Source: Cylindrotheca closterium (taxonomy: Eukaryota; Bacillariophyta; Bacillariophyceae; Bacillariales; Bacillariaceae). Taken from it: a DNA stretch of 64,000 nt. The notes under the pieces are model-generated. The model was not told the origin of the DNA. It did not search any database and saw nothing but the letters and a program-made list of their open reading frames with translations. Location: positions 4,557-68,556 of the forward strand of contig CAKOGP040000380.1 of NCBI GenBank assembly GCA_933822405.4, written 5' to 3'. Of the stretch, positions 1 through 9,460 are shown in pieces. The position numbers and the translations under genes were made by a program. How positions within the stretch are numbered: position 1 is the first letter of the stretch; each line of letters begins with the position of its first letter.

Positions 1-519
1 GACACTGGAGGATGCTGCAACATAGGAGAAAAAGCATACCACCTCACCATCGCAAAACAATACCCCCAATTGGTCAAACAGGTGTACGACTTTCCAAAAA
101 TTCACTACGCCCCCATCAAGATTGGAGGAATCAAAGACAGCGTCAACATCGAGGCAATCATTGAATACTACATCCCTTTTGCCAACGAGGATGGAGAAAA
201 TCACACGTTGATGATTGGATTGACGGAGCAACTACCCATCAACACACTCTTTGGATTACCATTCATGTTGAAGGCAAAGATGGCGCCAGACTTTCATCGA
301 AAAACAGTCACTTCAAGCCTCTTCAACCAGGAATTTGAACTCACCATGGAGCGACCCACAATGCTTCCAGTGGAACACACCAGAAGAGATCAAGCAGTGT
401 CACCCAAAGTACTATTCAACAACAACAAGAACGAGACAGGACAGAGAGCCATCATCATCAGAAACCACCAACACAGCGCGCCCAACACTACCACCAACAT
501 TACACCGAAGAAAACATAA
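1..519 (+). CDS. 5'-partial retroelement-type aspartyl protease ORF
   Basis: The frame is open from base 1 to a TAA at 517-519, so the true start lies outside the window. The first codons read D-T-G-G-C-C, matching the catalytic D-T/S-G of retropepsin-like aspartyl proteases. A possible flap-like stretch (PIKIGGI) follows near bases 112-132, and a hydrophobic LFGLPFM segment near 250-270 may correspond to the C-terminal part of the fold. The last 50 residues are Asn/Thr-rich and basic and look like a tail. No reverse transcriptase follows in any frame. The DTG motif is direct observation. The retroelement assignment rests on this motif and on the repeat-rich sequence downstream. It could be a domesticated or truncated element protein. 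Confidence 0.55.
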   Translation, partial: DTGGCCNIGEKAYHLTIAKQYPQLVKQVYDFPKIHYAPIKIGGIKDSVNIEAIIEYYIPFANEDGENHTLMIGLTEQLPINTLFGLPFMLKAKMAPDFHRKTVTSSLFNQEFELTMERPTMLPVEHTRRDQAVSPKVLFNNNKNETGQRAIIIRNHQHSAPNTTTNITPKKT

Positions 520-561
520 CGCAGATCAATCCAAGAGACGAGCGAAAAAAAGAAGAAAAAA

Positions 562-624
562 AAAACTATACAACGAAACCCATAACACGCGCAAAAACTA
601 TACAATGAAACCCATAACACGCGC
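562..624 (+). repeat. two-copy 31-32-bp tandem repeat
   Basis: Two adjacent near-identical units (562-592 and 593-624) share the core ACTATACAAYGAAACCCATA followed by ACACGCGC. They lie just 3' of the protease-like ORF. A third partial unit (GCGCGAAAACTACACAAAGAA) trails off after 620. Confidence 0.8.
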
Positions 625-685
625 GAAAACTACACAAAGAACCGAAAAACACAACACGACCCAAAACATGACCCAAAAAGCATAG

Positions 686-960
686 TGCAGTAGGTCGAAG
701 CACACATGACGATACAAGTTGACCCAAAAGAGTAGCCAACAACAAATATGGTATGTCGCAGCATATGATAAAAGTTGACAAACGAGTAGCCAACAAGAGT
801 AGCCAACAAGAGTAGCCAACAAGAGTAACCAACAAGAAAGACCCAAACAGTACAGTATGTCGCAGCATACTGTGCTTGTTGACCCAACAAAAGCGTAGCC
901 AACAACAAAGTATAGTATGTCGCAGCATACTCTACAACGTTGAATAAAAACCCAACTCCC
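686..960 (+). repeat. ~60-bp degenerate repeats carrying a conserved hairpin
   Basis: About four units start near 686, 750, 856 and 915. Each opens with a hairpin related to GTATGTCGCAGCATAC (751-766, 857-872, 917-932; degenerate at about 692). Each then has GTTGAC and GAGTAGCCAACAA, though the last unit lacks the 13-mer. In the second unit the 13-bp GAGTAGCCAACAA is amplified to four tandem copies (about 786-837). In the third copy the arms extend to CAGTATG/CATACTG around the loop TCGCAG. The region appears non-coding and A-rich, and lies downstream of the retroelement-type ORF. Confidence 0.75.
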
Positions 961-1460
961 AAGACGAAGGACCAGATATAGCAACCCCCTTACTCCCCGA
1001 AATACGTGTGTACAACGACTAAGATGAGGACTGATCCTCCCGTTCTGACCGTCGTACCGCGAAGCACCTAGTCAAACTTTGGACCTGGACGCAACTGTCA
1101 GACACTTGAAGCCGCTTGCCAGCAACCTGGACGTCAGAGAGAATCCTGCAGCCCGATTTGCAACTGGGTTAGATGGCGATTTTTCTTCGGCTACCTTGTT
1201 CGGTGCCAGCAGCCATTCATCAAGAAGAGGGAGGTGAAAACAGACCAAGATGAGACGTTACAACAGAGTCGCCTAAATGGAAGAAGAGGGGACGTAACGT
1301 GACTGACTGGACTGCCGAGTCCCGAGCAGATATATTAGAGCGATCGAAGGCCAACGGTCGTCGCCAATCTCAAGCCCAAGATCAATCATCTATCATCTAC
1401 TCACAGCTGCTTCAGATCCCCGTAAATACACCCCATTAGCAATATCAATCACCGTCTATC
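961..1460. other. no gene recognised; possible promoter or LTR-like stretch
   Basis: There is no convincing coding frame. A TATATTAG box-like sequence near 1330 and a CATCTATCATCTACTCAC stretch before 1461 resemble a 5' leader for the small ORF at 1461. No repeat partner was found inside the window to prove an LTR. Confidence 0.3.
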
Positions 1461-1731
1461 ATGTCCAACAGTAGCTACATCAACGCACTAGTACGCTCTC
1501 TCTACGAGGAGAGCCAGGAGCACAACGTTGTCACGTTAAGCCTTCAACAGTTGTTTTGGTAAGCATTTCATAGGATCGTCTCTCGACAAACTTACTAAAA
1601 TCAGCGATGAGAAAGCATGGGTGCAACATATACAAACCGTTTCTTTCCTCAACTTGCGCCCTGACATTGGAAACCGTACTTTGTCTGTCTCACAAGGAAG
1701 TATCAGGTTTGTCACGATTGAAAACAAATAA
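1461..1731 (+). pseudogene. small ORF broken by one frameshift, function unknown
   Basis: ATG at 1461 opens a 33-codon frame (starting MSNSSYINALVRSLYEE) that ends at a TAA at 1560-1562. One base out of frame, an open stretch continues without interruption from about 1555 (GKHFIGSSLDKLTKISDEK...) to a TAA at 1729-1731. Together they would encode about 88 residues. The stop sits in TTTTGGTAAGCA, which also resembles a splice donor, but no intron of normal size restores the frame. I do not recognise the protein. Its position after a repeat-rich leader suggests it may belong to a mobile element. Confidence 0.3.
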
Positions 1732-1868
1732 AATAAGTGTAAATGTATGTATAAATCTATAACAACTGTTCATGATGAAACTATTGCAATACTATCTGCG
1801 GAAGATAGAAAGTTGCTTCCCAGATCCATCATGTGTATCCCTGCTTGTAACGATCGGATCAACAAGAA

Positions 1869-3329
1869 CTATCGCTTGCCTCTTTGTCTACTCGACTTCA
1901 GTTTTCTCGAGCCGTTCGACTTTGTTTTGTTTGTTTTGTTACCAACACTTGGAGTGGAAACTGTCATTTCCTTCCAAGTATCTTCAAAGTCGCCCACAAT
2001 GTCTTGTAGAAGTTCTTCAAACCAACCATCTCTATGCCGGTCTTCGTCATCGAGTTCTTCAATAGGAAGATCGTCATACGTAACAAGTGATTCTTCCTCT
2101 GCATCGTCTTCGGAATCATCATCGTCGTCATCATCATCTTCGTCCTCGTATTCAGATTCGTCATCCTCTCCCGTTACCTCAGAGGGCACCTGCTCGTTAT
2201 CCTTTTGCTCATCGTATTCCGTATGCAAGAGCTCGTTGCGAGTTGACAAGCCACGAGATGCCGATTGCAAGGCAATCACTCCTTGACGGACTCGTTGAAA
2301 CTGTCGGTATGCCAAGAATCTGCGGACTGCCGCTTGCAATTTTAATGCAGCGGCACTCTTTTCAGTCAGAATCATGTTTTGTGGTGGTTCTGGTCGCACA
2401 AAAATTGTTGGGTATCGCTTCGACATGTGAATTTGGACGAGGGCTCGTCTCAAAACGGATTGAATCATAATACAGGCCCCAAGCCGGTAGTTCCGGTAGT
2501 ATTCCGTACGGGTCACGAGATGGCGCTGAATGCAGCTAGCAGCCTCGCTCCTTCGTTGATACCGCATGCGGTAAAAGATTTGAATAACTTGGGCCGCCAC
2601 AAGCCGGTCTCGGAGAGCTCGACGGCGCTCTTTCTCGACTCTAAGACGTTCTTTCTCAGTCGCAAGCAATTCTTGATACACGGTCCGAGCCAACAATCCA
2701 CGAATCTGGGCTTGAAGTAGAGTCGCACTTTCTTCCATAAGAAGATCCTGAAGTTGCTGACGAATCGAGAAACCTCGAGAGCGCAATAGTTTCCTGGAAG
2801 TGGCTAGCAGCCGGTATCGTAGTTCTTCCAAACTCAGTTCTGGTGCTGCCTCTTTTTCTTCTTCTTCTTCTTCTTCATCTGATACAACTGCAGCTGCACG
2901 ACGTTGACTACTATCTTCTGAAGAGGATCTCTTTTGTTTTCTTTGAATTCCACTTGCTCGAGAGCCATGCTTCTTCTTTTTCTTCTTCATGTAAACTTTA
3001 GACGACTTATCACTTTCTTTTGCCTTCGTATTAGTCTTTTCTTTGTTGTCACTATTGCCCCGATTGCGTTGGCCGCCCACTACAGTGTAGTAAACATTCT
3101 GAAGGTCACAGCTGTCTAAAAGCCCGCTCAGTGCACTCTTGGACGGAGAGGTGGCAGCTTTTGCAGAGGTGATAGCATTACTTTCACTACCGTTGCTCCC
3201 CTCGGAAACGGTGGACATTGTGCTAGTATCATCTGAGTTGTTTTCCTTCACAGCAAAAGCGTCCATATCGGAAACTTGATGCTCCTGACGATGTTCCTGT
3301 TGCTGAGTGCTCAAATTGAAAATCTTCAT
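1869..3329 (-). CDS. IQ-motif (calmodulin-binding) protein with acidic tail
   Basis: The protein has 486 residues. Residues 1-160 are low complexity, with a Lys cluster (about 115-121) and an acidic run (151-159). A helical region follows that carries several IQ-like motifs of the pattern (A/S)xxLQxxxRGxxxR, around residues 201-220, 245-262, 263-285, 286-302, 327-345 and 351-366. These are the calmodulin or EF-hand light-chain docking motifs of IQ proteins. A very acidic Glu/Asp stretch (about 388-413) and a basic C-terminus (TKSNGSRKLKSSRQRGKR) follow. No motor, kinase or GAP domain is visible, so it is probably a scaffold or calmodulin-binding adaptor. The start was taken at the first Met of the open frame. 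The IQ call is secure; the cellular role is not inferable. Confidence 0.8.
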   Translation of the reverse strand: MKIFNLSTQQQEHRQEHQVSDMDAFAVKENNSDDTSTMSTVSEGSNGSESNAITSAKAATSPSKSALSGLLDSCDLQNVYYTVVGGQRNRGNSDNKEKTNTKAKESDKSSKVYMKKKKKKHGSRASGIQRKQKRSSSEDSSQRRAAAVVSDEEEEEEEKEAAPELSLEELRYRLLATSRKLLRSRGFSIRQQLQDLLMEESATLLQAQIRGLLARTVYQELLATEKERLRVEKERRRALRDRLVAAQVIQIFYRMRYQRRSEAASCIQRHLVTRTEYYRNYRLGACIMIQSVLRRALVQIHMSKRYPTIFVRPEPPQNMILTEKSAAALKLQAAVRRFLAYRQFQRVRQGVIALQSASRGLSTRNELLHTEYDEQKDNEQVPSEVTGEDDESEYEDEDDDDDDDDSEDDAEEESLVTYDDLPIEELDDEDRHRDGWFEELLQDIVGDFEDTWKEMTVSTPSVGNKTNKTKSNGSRKLKSSRQRGKR

Positions 3330-4126
3330 CTTATGCTGGCTTACGATTACGCTTCAGATTAGCTGCTCTGATGCTTTAGATTCACTTGCTACTCCTCTTT
3401 GTGGAGTTTGCTTGCTCTGTTGTTGGCTTTTCTTCGTCCGTTCCAACAGTTTCCACTGATGATCTCAAGCACAGCATGACCTAGAAGGTGCCGCTTCCAG
3501 ACCGTTGCATGTTTGGTGAGCTACTACACCTCCATACATGTGTATCGGCTGATTCGCGCCAATATTGGGGTATGAACATATAGGAGTATGAGGATAATTT
3601 TGAAGCGTCGGCCAATGAACTGAAACCAAATACTTAGCAACGACAAATTTACCTACGCTCAAAATTTCCGATACACCAACGTCATTCCCACCCACAAAAC
3701 CTTCTCCGACCAATTTGTCGGAGAAATTCGTGCGTGCTCCCGGCCAATGGGATGCCACGAGTGGTACAGACGCAAGGACGAGTTCTGTATCTATGAAGCT
3801 ATAATAGTCCCATCGAAGGGAAAAAAAGACAGATGATTATACTCGTACTCAGGGGTCGGTAAAATTTAATTTCTAAGTATTTTTATTTTTCGTGATTCCC
3901 AATTCTACTACTATTGCAGACATAGCAATTTATTGATAATTTCCCGGCTTTTTTTTATCCCACCAATTTCCACATTGCAATTGCTCGCCAACTACCTGCA
4001 ATTAACTTCAATTGCTCTTTTCTGTTTGCAATTAATTTTAATTGGATACTAATTCCTATTCACCATGTCCAATTAATTTCAGCACTATTTCCAATTAATT
4101 TTAACACAACAAGCAACAGTCAACGA
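3330..4126. other. AT-rich intergenic region with CAATTAAYTT repeats
   Basis: This is upstream of the IQ gene and downstream of the hAT remnant. Between about 3990 and 4110 the motif CAATTAAYTT occurs four times in direct orientation, as gCAATTAACTTCAATTG, gCAATTAATTTTAATTG, cCAATTAATTTC and cCAATTAATTTTAAC. A 97-codon minus-strand frame at 3465-3758 lacks coding character and is not called. Confidence 0.45.
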
Positions 4127-4459
4127 TTAATCTCCTCCTCCTTCTTCGTGATCATGCTCCTGTGCACTTTGTAAAATCTTCTGGGCCCTTTTGGCTTTCC
4201 TTGCACTGCTTGCCAAGTCCATTGCTTCTCCAACAAAAGAAGTGTTGTTGAGCCAAAAGCGTTCATTGTATTTTAGCATCATGATGGCCTCGAAAAGCTG
4301 TGGAGACATTTTAGCGCGGCCTGGGTCCAAAAGGTTCCCTGCAATGGACCATTGTCGCTCTACCTCTGCTGCGGAACCAAGAACAAAGTTAGCATTGATA
4401 TATTCACTCGTACTGTAGACATGTTGAGTAGGTACGAAGTGTACAGTACTATTAACCAA
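4127..4459 (-). pseudogene. hAT transposase C-terminal (dimerisation) remnant
   Basis: This 110-codon frame contains the run SAAEVERQWSIAGNLLDPGR, followed by LSP-like and LKYNERFW segments. It matches the hAT C-terminal dimerisation region pattern (S-A-x-x-E-R-x-F-S-x-A-G ... R ... L-S-P ... L-K-x-N). The catalytic DDE core and BED finger that should precede it are absent, so this is only the last quarter of a transposase. It ends in an acidic/His tail (QEHDHEEGGGD). It could be a decayed transposon end or, less likely, a domesticated dimerisation module. Upstream of its first Met the sequence enters a GC-rich hairpin rather than more transposase. Confidence 0.65.
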
Positions 4460-4470
4460 TCGGGCATCGG

Positions 4471-4501
4471 GGGGATAGCCCCGTTGTAACGGGGCATCCC
4501 C
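4471..4501. repeat. GC-rich perfect hairpin
   Basis: GGGGATAGCCCCGTT pairs with AACGGGGCATCCCC across a 2-nt GT apex, giving 14 base pairs with one bulged A. It lies 12 bp upstream of the start of the hAT remnant. It may be a transposon subterminal structure; a terminator role is not supported. Confidence 0.7.
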
Positions 4502-4601
4502 AATTTTACGCGTACGAAATAATTGTCCAATATTTGAAATATTTACAGGTATACATTGTGCTGAGATTATTCATAGTGTAGTAGTATCAAAATCATCATT
4601 G

Positions 4602-7600
4602 TTACTCGCGAGGCCGAATCAAACGCTCTCTCGCTTCGGCCAATCGCAAATTCTTTCGGGCTTTTTCATACTGGGCCTGGGCTTGATGAATGTCCAAAAC
4701 AAAGGGTTCCATATAGGCTTCCAGTCCTGAAACACCACTCTCTGCCATCTGAAGTTTGTGGTATCGACGCAGGGCCTTTTGTCTAGTGGTTTCAGGTTTC
4801 TGTTTAGTCAACTCGGCAATGATTCGTTGGCCTTCCGAGCGAGACTCGTTCAGCATTTGTATCAGTTCGTCCTTGTCTTGTTGTGCCTCTATCCACTTTG
4901 CCTTTTCTCGATTCAGTTGGCTAAGCTTGCCTGATAGGAGGGTGACTTCGCATGCTTGTTGGATCGCTTTGGATTCAATGTTTTGCAACTGTTTATTGGT
5001 TTCTTGCAAGGAAGCCTCCAATGAATCAATCATTAGCCCTTGTTCCGTAGAATCCGAGTGAATGGATTTGATAAGTTCATCCTTTTCTCGCAATTTCTCG
5101 TTCAGTTTATGTGATTGGTTTTCGGCTGCGTAGTGGAGTCGTATCTTTTCTTCGTTGGCATGCCCAAGTTTCTCTTGTTTTTCTTCCAACAGTTGTGTCA
5201 TGCGCTGGGATTCGGATTTTAATTCCGCCTTGAGTCGCCGTATTTTCCCCTCGGCGCCTGACAATTCCTCTGTCCGACGGCGAAGTTGATATTCCATTTC
5301 CTTGGAGCCTCGGACTTTATCTTCCAAGTCCTTAATCTTGTCTTGCATCTCTTTCATCTGGTGTTCCTTTTCGAATCGGTATAGTACGAGTGCATCGATT
5401 GTCAAATCATTCTCTTCCAATTCCTTTGAAATGTTCACATTGCGATGTGATTGACCAATGAGCCGTTCCAGCCGATCAATCTTGGTATCCTTCCCACTCA
5501 ATGTCTTGTTCAAAAGAGAAATCAAAGCTTCATGTTCTTGCAGCTTGGCTCGAAGGCCTTCAATGGATTCCTCTCGCTTGCGGATCGAATGCTTCAACTC
5601 GGATAGCTCTTCCGCAACTTCCATCATTGCCATTTTCGACATGGAGGATGGACTGGATTCGGTCTGACTTTCCAGAGCCCGTTCCTGTTCCATTTCCGCA
5701 TCCAACTTTTGCTCCTGCCCAAATACTCTGGTTTGGACTTTTTCAACCAGGCTATCATCATCACTTTCTGCTTTTGTATTAGATTTGGACTTTGCAGTGG
5801 CAGCGGCACCTTCCAATCCAGAACTGTCACCACTGGGATATCCCTGTTCCTGCTCCGAATCATCCATATCTGAAATGACGACACTACTGGATGACTCATT
5901 ACTTTCATTGGCCAGCAGCTCGGCTTGCAACGATGCAATGAAGAACTTTTGGGCGGCGATAGATTCCTCCGCATCTTGTAATTTCGTCTGCAATGACTGC
6001 AATTCTTCCATGGGTGCAGAAGGGGCGGCGTCGACAGATGAGGCAGTCGACTTTAGCCTGGCATTTTCAGCCTGACATTTCTCCAATTGCCTCCTTGCCT
6101 GTTGGAGCGCAGCATCCTTTTGGTCCACGACATCCGTCAGCAAACCAGTCTCATTCATCATGTCATGGACTTTGGTTCGCAAGGAATCCAACTCTTCGTC
6201 CAGATCATACTCCAGTTGCTTCTGCCTATCCCCTTCACTGGAAGATTTTGTAGAAAAACTCCTTTCGATTGCAGACTGTGGCACATCCAATGACTTGTCG
6301 GCGGGAACTTGCGGAGAGTCTTGATTGACGTTTTTGGGCTCCTTTTCTACGGAAGCGCTTTCATGTTCCGAGGGAGCGGTGGTGGGTGTTATTTTTCTTG
6401 TATCCTCCAACGCTGTTTCGGGCTTACTTTCAGTATTGACGGAAGGCTGCGCCGCTTTCTTTTCTTCGGGACTGGCGGCTTGCGCCCGAAGCGAGACGTC
6501 TTTTTTTCGTATTACTTCCTTCAACGAAGCAATCTCTTGGTCCTTGCTTTTCAAAAGTGCTTCTTTTCGGGTCAAGAGGGCATCCATGGACTCATTCTTG
6601 TGCTTCAGTGCATTCTGTGACAGAACCAATTCTTGGTTCTTGGACTGTAGTGACGCAATCTCCGCATCTTTTTCCTGGATGATAGATTGCAGGGCTTCCT
6701 GTCCAAGCGGATTCACTTGATCCATGCTCTTGATTATCTCTTGGGCCTCTTGAATCTCTTTCTCTAGTTCGGCAACTTTCTCAGATTCTGAATGAGGATT
6801 GTCAGCCAGAGCATTTTGAATGATAATGTCCTTTGCTTTCACCAGCTCTTGTAATGCCAAAATATCCTCATCTTTTTTTCGCGACGACCTACTTGTTGCA
6901 GAGTCGTTTGACTGATTTTCCATTTGATGGTGAAGGTCATTCGCTTCGTTCTTGGTTTGCTTGTGTGCGGCTTGTTCCTCGACAAGAAGTTGTTGCACCT
7001 CAGTGACCTTACTACCGAGTTCGACAATGATATTTTCACTCTCTGCTTTATCCGATTCTAGTTGCCTCACGCGATGCCACAGGTCCTCTTGGGCCCTGTC
7101 TTGGTTTTGAACTTCGACGACCTTTTCCTTCAATTCAATTTCCAGTCGTTCGGAGGATTCTTTCCATTTTTCCACACGCGCATTAGAAAGTATCAGTTCT
7201 TCATTTGCGCGCTCTAAAAATGTAGATTCTGATGTCGGGGGCGGCTTTCTGTCATTGCTTGCATCAGGATCTTGAGGCGGTCTCTTATTGGATTCGGACA
7301 ATGGTTCAATATTAGGATAGTGATCTTTGTGATGAGGTTCTTGAGACGAATCAGAATCCGTTTCATACTCAACAGTGCCTAGAGATACATTCGTGTCAAA
7401 CCTAGGTCTTTGGTGGTGATGCCCTGCTGAACTTGAGGGTGATTTTCCTGCATCGTCGGCATCTGGTTCGTGATGCCTTATTTTCTTCGATTCAACTTCA
7501 GATGGTGATATCGACGACTCTTGTGATTGTCGTGGTGGTGGTGAGGCGGAGGCGTCGGAATCTGTCTCATACTCGTAGTCTAATGACACAGCGGAGTCAG

Positions 7601-7799
7601 TACTACTTCTCCTTGGACGTCTACTACTTGCCATTGCTAGTTGAGAAGCATATCCCAGATGTGGCAGTGAGGATGGATATGAATCATTCTCAGAATCGGT
7701 TTCATATGAATCGTCGTCGTCCACCTTATTGTCGGGTGAATAAACAGGTAGTGGGCTGGACAATAGCTGTCCCAAGATTTTATCTCTATCCTCAGCCAT
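4602..7799 (-). CDS. large coiled-coil protein with N-terminal YETDS repeats
   Basis: This protein has 1065 residues. Residues 1-190 are Ser/Asp/Pro-rich and disordered, with three copies of the short motif YETDS(E/D) at about 32, 77 and 145. From about residue 195 to 970 the sequence is dominated by heptad-like Glu/Lys/Leu patterns typical of long coiled coils, broken by Ser/Thr/Pro-rich linkers near 455-530 and 610-720. The C-terminal about 90 residues (KQKPETTRQKALRRYHKLQ... ending RERLIRPRE) are basic and helical. No enzymatic domain is recognised. It resembles structural, golgin-like or centrosomal coiled-coil proteins only in architecture. Coding capacity is continuous with no intron needed. 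The start is the first Met, followed by an acidic N-terminus. Confidence 0.8.
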   Translation of the reverse strand: MAEDRDKILGQLLSSPLPVYSPDNKVDDDDSYETDSENDSYPSSLPHLGYASQLAMASSRRPRRSSTDSAVSLDYEYETDSDASASPPPRQSQESSISPSEVESKKIRHHEPDADDAGKSPSSSAGHHHQRPRFDTNVSLGTVEYETDSDSSQEPHHKDHYPNIEPLSESNKRPPQDPDASNDRKPPPTSESTFLERANEELILSNARVEKWKESSERLEIELKEKVVEVQNQDRAQEDLWHRVRQLESDKAESENIIVELGSKVTEVQQLLVEEQAAHKQTKNEANDLHHQMENQSNDSATSRSSRKKDEDILALQELVKAKDIIIQNALADNPHSESEKVAELEKEIQEAQEIIKSMDQVNPLGQEALQSIIQEKDAEIASLQSKNQELVLSQNALKHKNESMDALLTRKEALLKSKDQEIASLKEVIRKKDVSLRAQAASPEEKKAAQPSVNTESKPETALEDTRKITPTTAPSEHESASVEKEPKNVNQDSPQVPADKSLDVPQSAIERSFSTKSSSEGDRQKQLEYDLDEELDSLRTKVHDMMNETGLLTDVVDQKDAALQQARRQLEKCQAENARLKSTASSVDAAPSAPMEELQSLQTKLQDAEESIAAQKFFIASLQAELLANESNESSSSVVISDMDDSEQEQGYPSGDSSGLEGAAATAKSKSNTKAESDDDSLVEKVQTRVFGQEQKLDAEMEQERALESQTESSPSSMSKMAMMEVAEELSELKHSIRKREESIEGLRAKLQEHEALISLLNKTLSGKDTKIDRLERLIGQSHRNVNISKELEENDLTIDALVLYRFEKEHQMKEMQDKIKDLEDKVRGSKEMEYQLRRRTEELSGAEGKIRRLKAELKSESQRMTQLLEEKQEKLGHANEEKIRLHYAAENQSHKLNEKLREKDELIKSIHSDSTEQGLMIDSLEASLQETNKQLQNIESKAIQQACEVTLLSGKLSQLNREKAKWIEAQQDKDELIQMLNESRSEGQRIIAELTKQKPETTRQKALRRYHKLQMAESGVSGLEAYMEPFVLDIHQAQAQYEKARKNLRLAEARERLIRPRE

Positions 7800-8016
7800 G
7801 GTGGAATCAATTCAGTTCAGGCTTTTGGCTTCATGGCTTATTGCCAAGGTGACGGATGTCTTCGATGGACAACTAAACGCCGAAATTCGTCCACAATAAA
7901 AACCGCGATCTATCATCTTTCGTCCATCTGAATAAATCTGGCACGACCAATGTTTGTCCTCCGTCCGTCAGTCATTGCATGAAATCAATACAAGAGTTGA
8001 CGATCATTATTCATCC

Positions 8017-9055
8017 GGTGTCCGACAATTTTTTAAGCACGGTTAGATGCGCACGATTTGAGGATGAAAACAAACCAAACCAAAAAGCTTCAACCCAAAT
8101 CAGCCACCACAATGTCTCCACACCAAAGTAAGTTAGTAACTTGAAACCTTGTAGATCTATCACTTTTGTTTTCGGAATTGATCCTCCAAGTTGGAACATT
8201 TTTACCTTGAATTACCCGATACCAATGTATCAACCTTGTTTAAAAACATCAATGAACAACAAATATTAGTTAAAAGTATGTAAGACAAAGCAATCAGGTC
8301 AGCAATTCTGCCAGATCAAGCTGTTTCACATGCTTTTCAAACCTCCCACTGTTGTCTGCACCTCAATCTATGCCGAGTTTATTGGTAATCCAATAGTTCT
8401 TTGTCCACTAGGTGCATGCAAAAGGATGTTGAGTGGTTCTTTGTCTCCATGACGGCAAGGAGGACCTACTGTATTGAAGCAAAGCAAACTGACAATTTCA
8501 ACAAGTCAACTCATTGTTCTGGTGGACATTTCTGCGCTCCTGATCGAATTTTCCCTCTGCAAACGGCATATCCACCCGCTGTACATTCAGAAAAGAGACT
8601 GGTGTGTTGCCGTTTTGTTTTTGTGGTCCACTGCGGAGTTGCTACCTTCCGATTCCTTCCAACTTATCTGCTTGCTTGAGCTTCTTGTGTAGGTTGGTTG
8701 CTTAACTGAATATGCCCAGGAATTGGCTTTGTTTTCGCTCTGCCGTCTACTAGAGGGGAAACCACTTCAGAACTGAGGCACTACTGTGGAGATCCAAGGC
8801 CATCAAGAGCTCGACATAGCCCAATGATGCCTTTTCATTTTTCATTTTTCTTCAAAACCAATAAAGCTTCAGGGGAAAAAACAACACATCAAATTTGTTA
8901 TTTATATAAATTGATGGATCTACAAGGTTTGGGCTTACTAACTTACTTGGACGGCAAAGTTGGATACTGGTTTTGTTTGAATGTTTGTGGAATATGCTGA
9001 CATTTTGCCAATTTGCAATGTGCACATCTAACCGTATGGAAAATTGTTGGACACC
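8017..9055. mobile_element. ~1.04-kb element with long imperfect terminal inverted repeats
   Basis: The outer arms 8017-8054 and 9020-9055 are reverse complements with a few mismatches (GGTGTCCGACAATTTT versus GGTGTCCAACAATTTT; CGGTTAGATGYGCAC). The inner arms 8123-8161 and 8913-8950 are also inverted (AAGTAAGTTAGTAA and AAACCTTGTAGATC). Spacing between outer and inner blocks is about the same on both sides, so the arms are one long terminal inverted repeat of about 145 bp with a diverged middle. The interior (8180-8900) has only short frames with no recognisable transposase. It fits a non-autonomous foldback or MITE-like DNA element. Target-site duplications could not be fixed. Confidence 0.65.
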
Positions 9056-9460
9056 AAATGAATATCATTGAACTACAGTATCAATATGAACAACACAATG
9101 AGTCAAAGTGCACGAAGGTTCCAATGATGCAAGACGTGAACTCCGGCGTTTTCTTCCTGATACCAAATTAAAAAACCTACCTACAGCCTACAGGGGTACC
9201 ATGAAATTGGTGGCACGTGGTCTACCGGTATGCAGCTTCTGCTTTTTAGTCACCTTTTTACCACAACACTTCACTTTTGATTGCTCGAACCAATCGATAC
9301 TTTGTGCTATTCCTACAGAAACGCAGTATCTCTATCTTACGCAAACCCAACGTGAACCACGATAGCCTGATATGCTAAAGTTGGATCCAAAAAGACAAAA
9401 TTTGGGTCTCAAACTCTCATAGTGTTACACATCCAGATCACAATTTTGAAAAGCAAAGCT
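9056..9460. other. intergenic, no gene recognised
   Basis: An 85-codon plus frame (9108-9365) has no recognisable motif. The sequence directly before 9461 is probably the old promoter of the decayed VWA/VWFD gene. Confidence 0.3.

Noticed and set aside
566..984. Several overlapping minus-strand frames of 110-128 codons rich in Cys/Leu/Val
   Set aside because: They are translations of the A-rich hairpin repeats; open only because the repeat lacks stops in those frames.
3465..3758. 97-codon minus-strand frame upstream of the IQ gene
   Set aside because: No recognisable motif, overlaps likely promoter DNA, composition not protein-like; probably chance.
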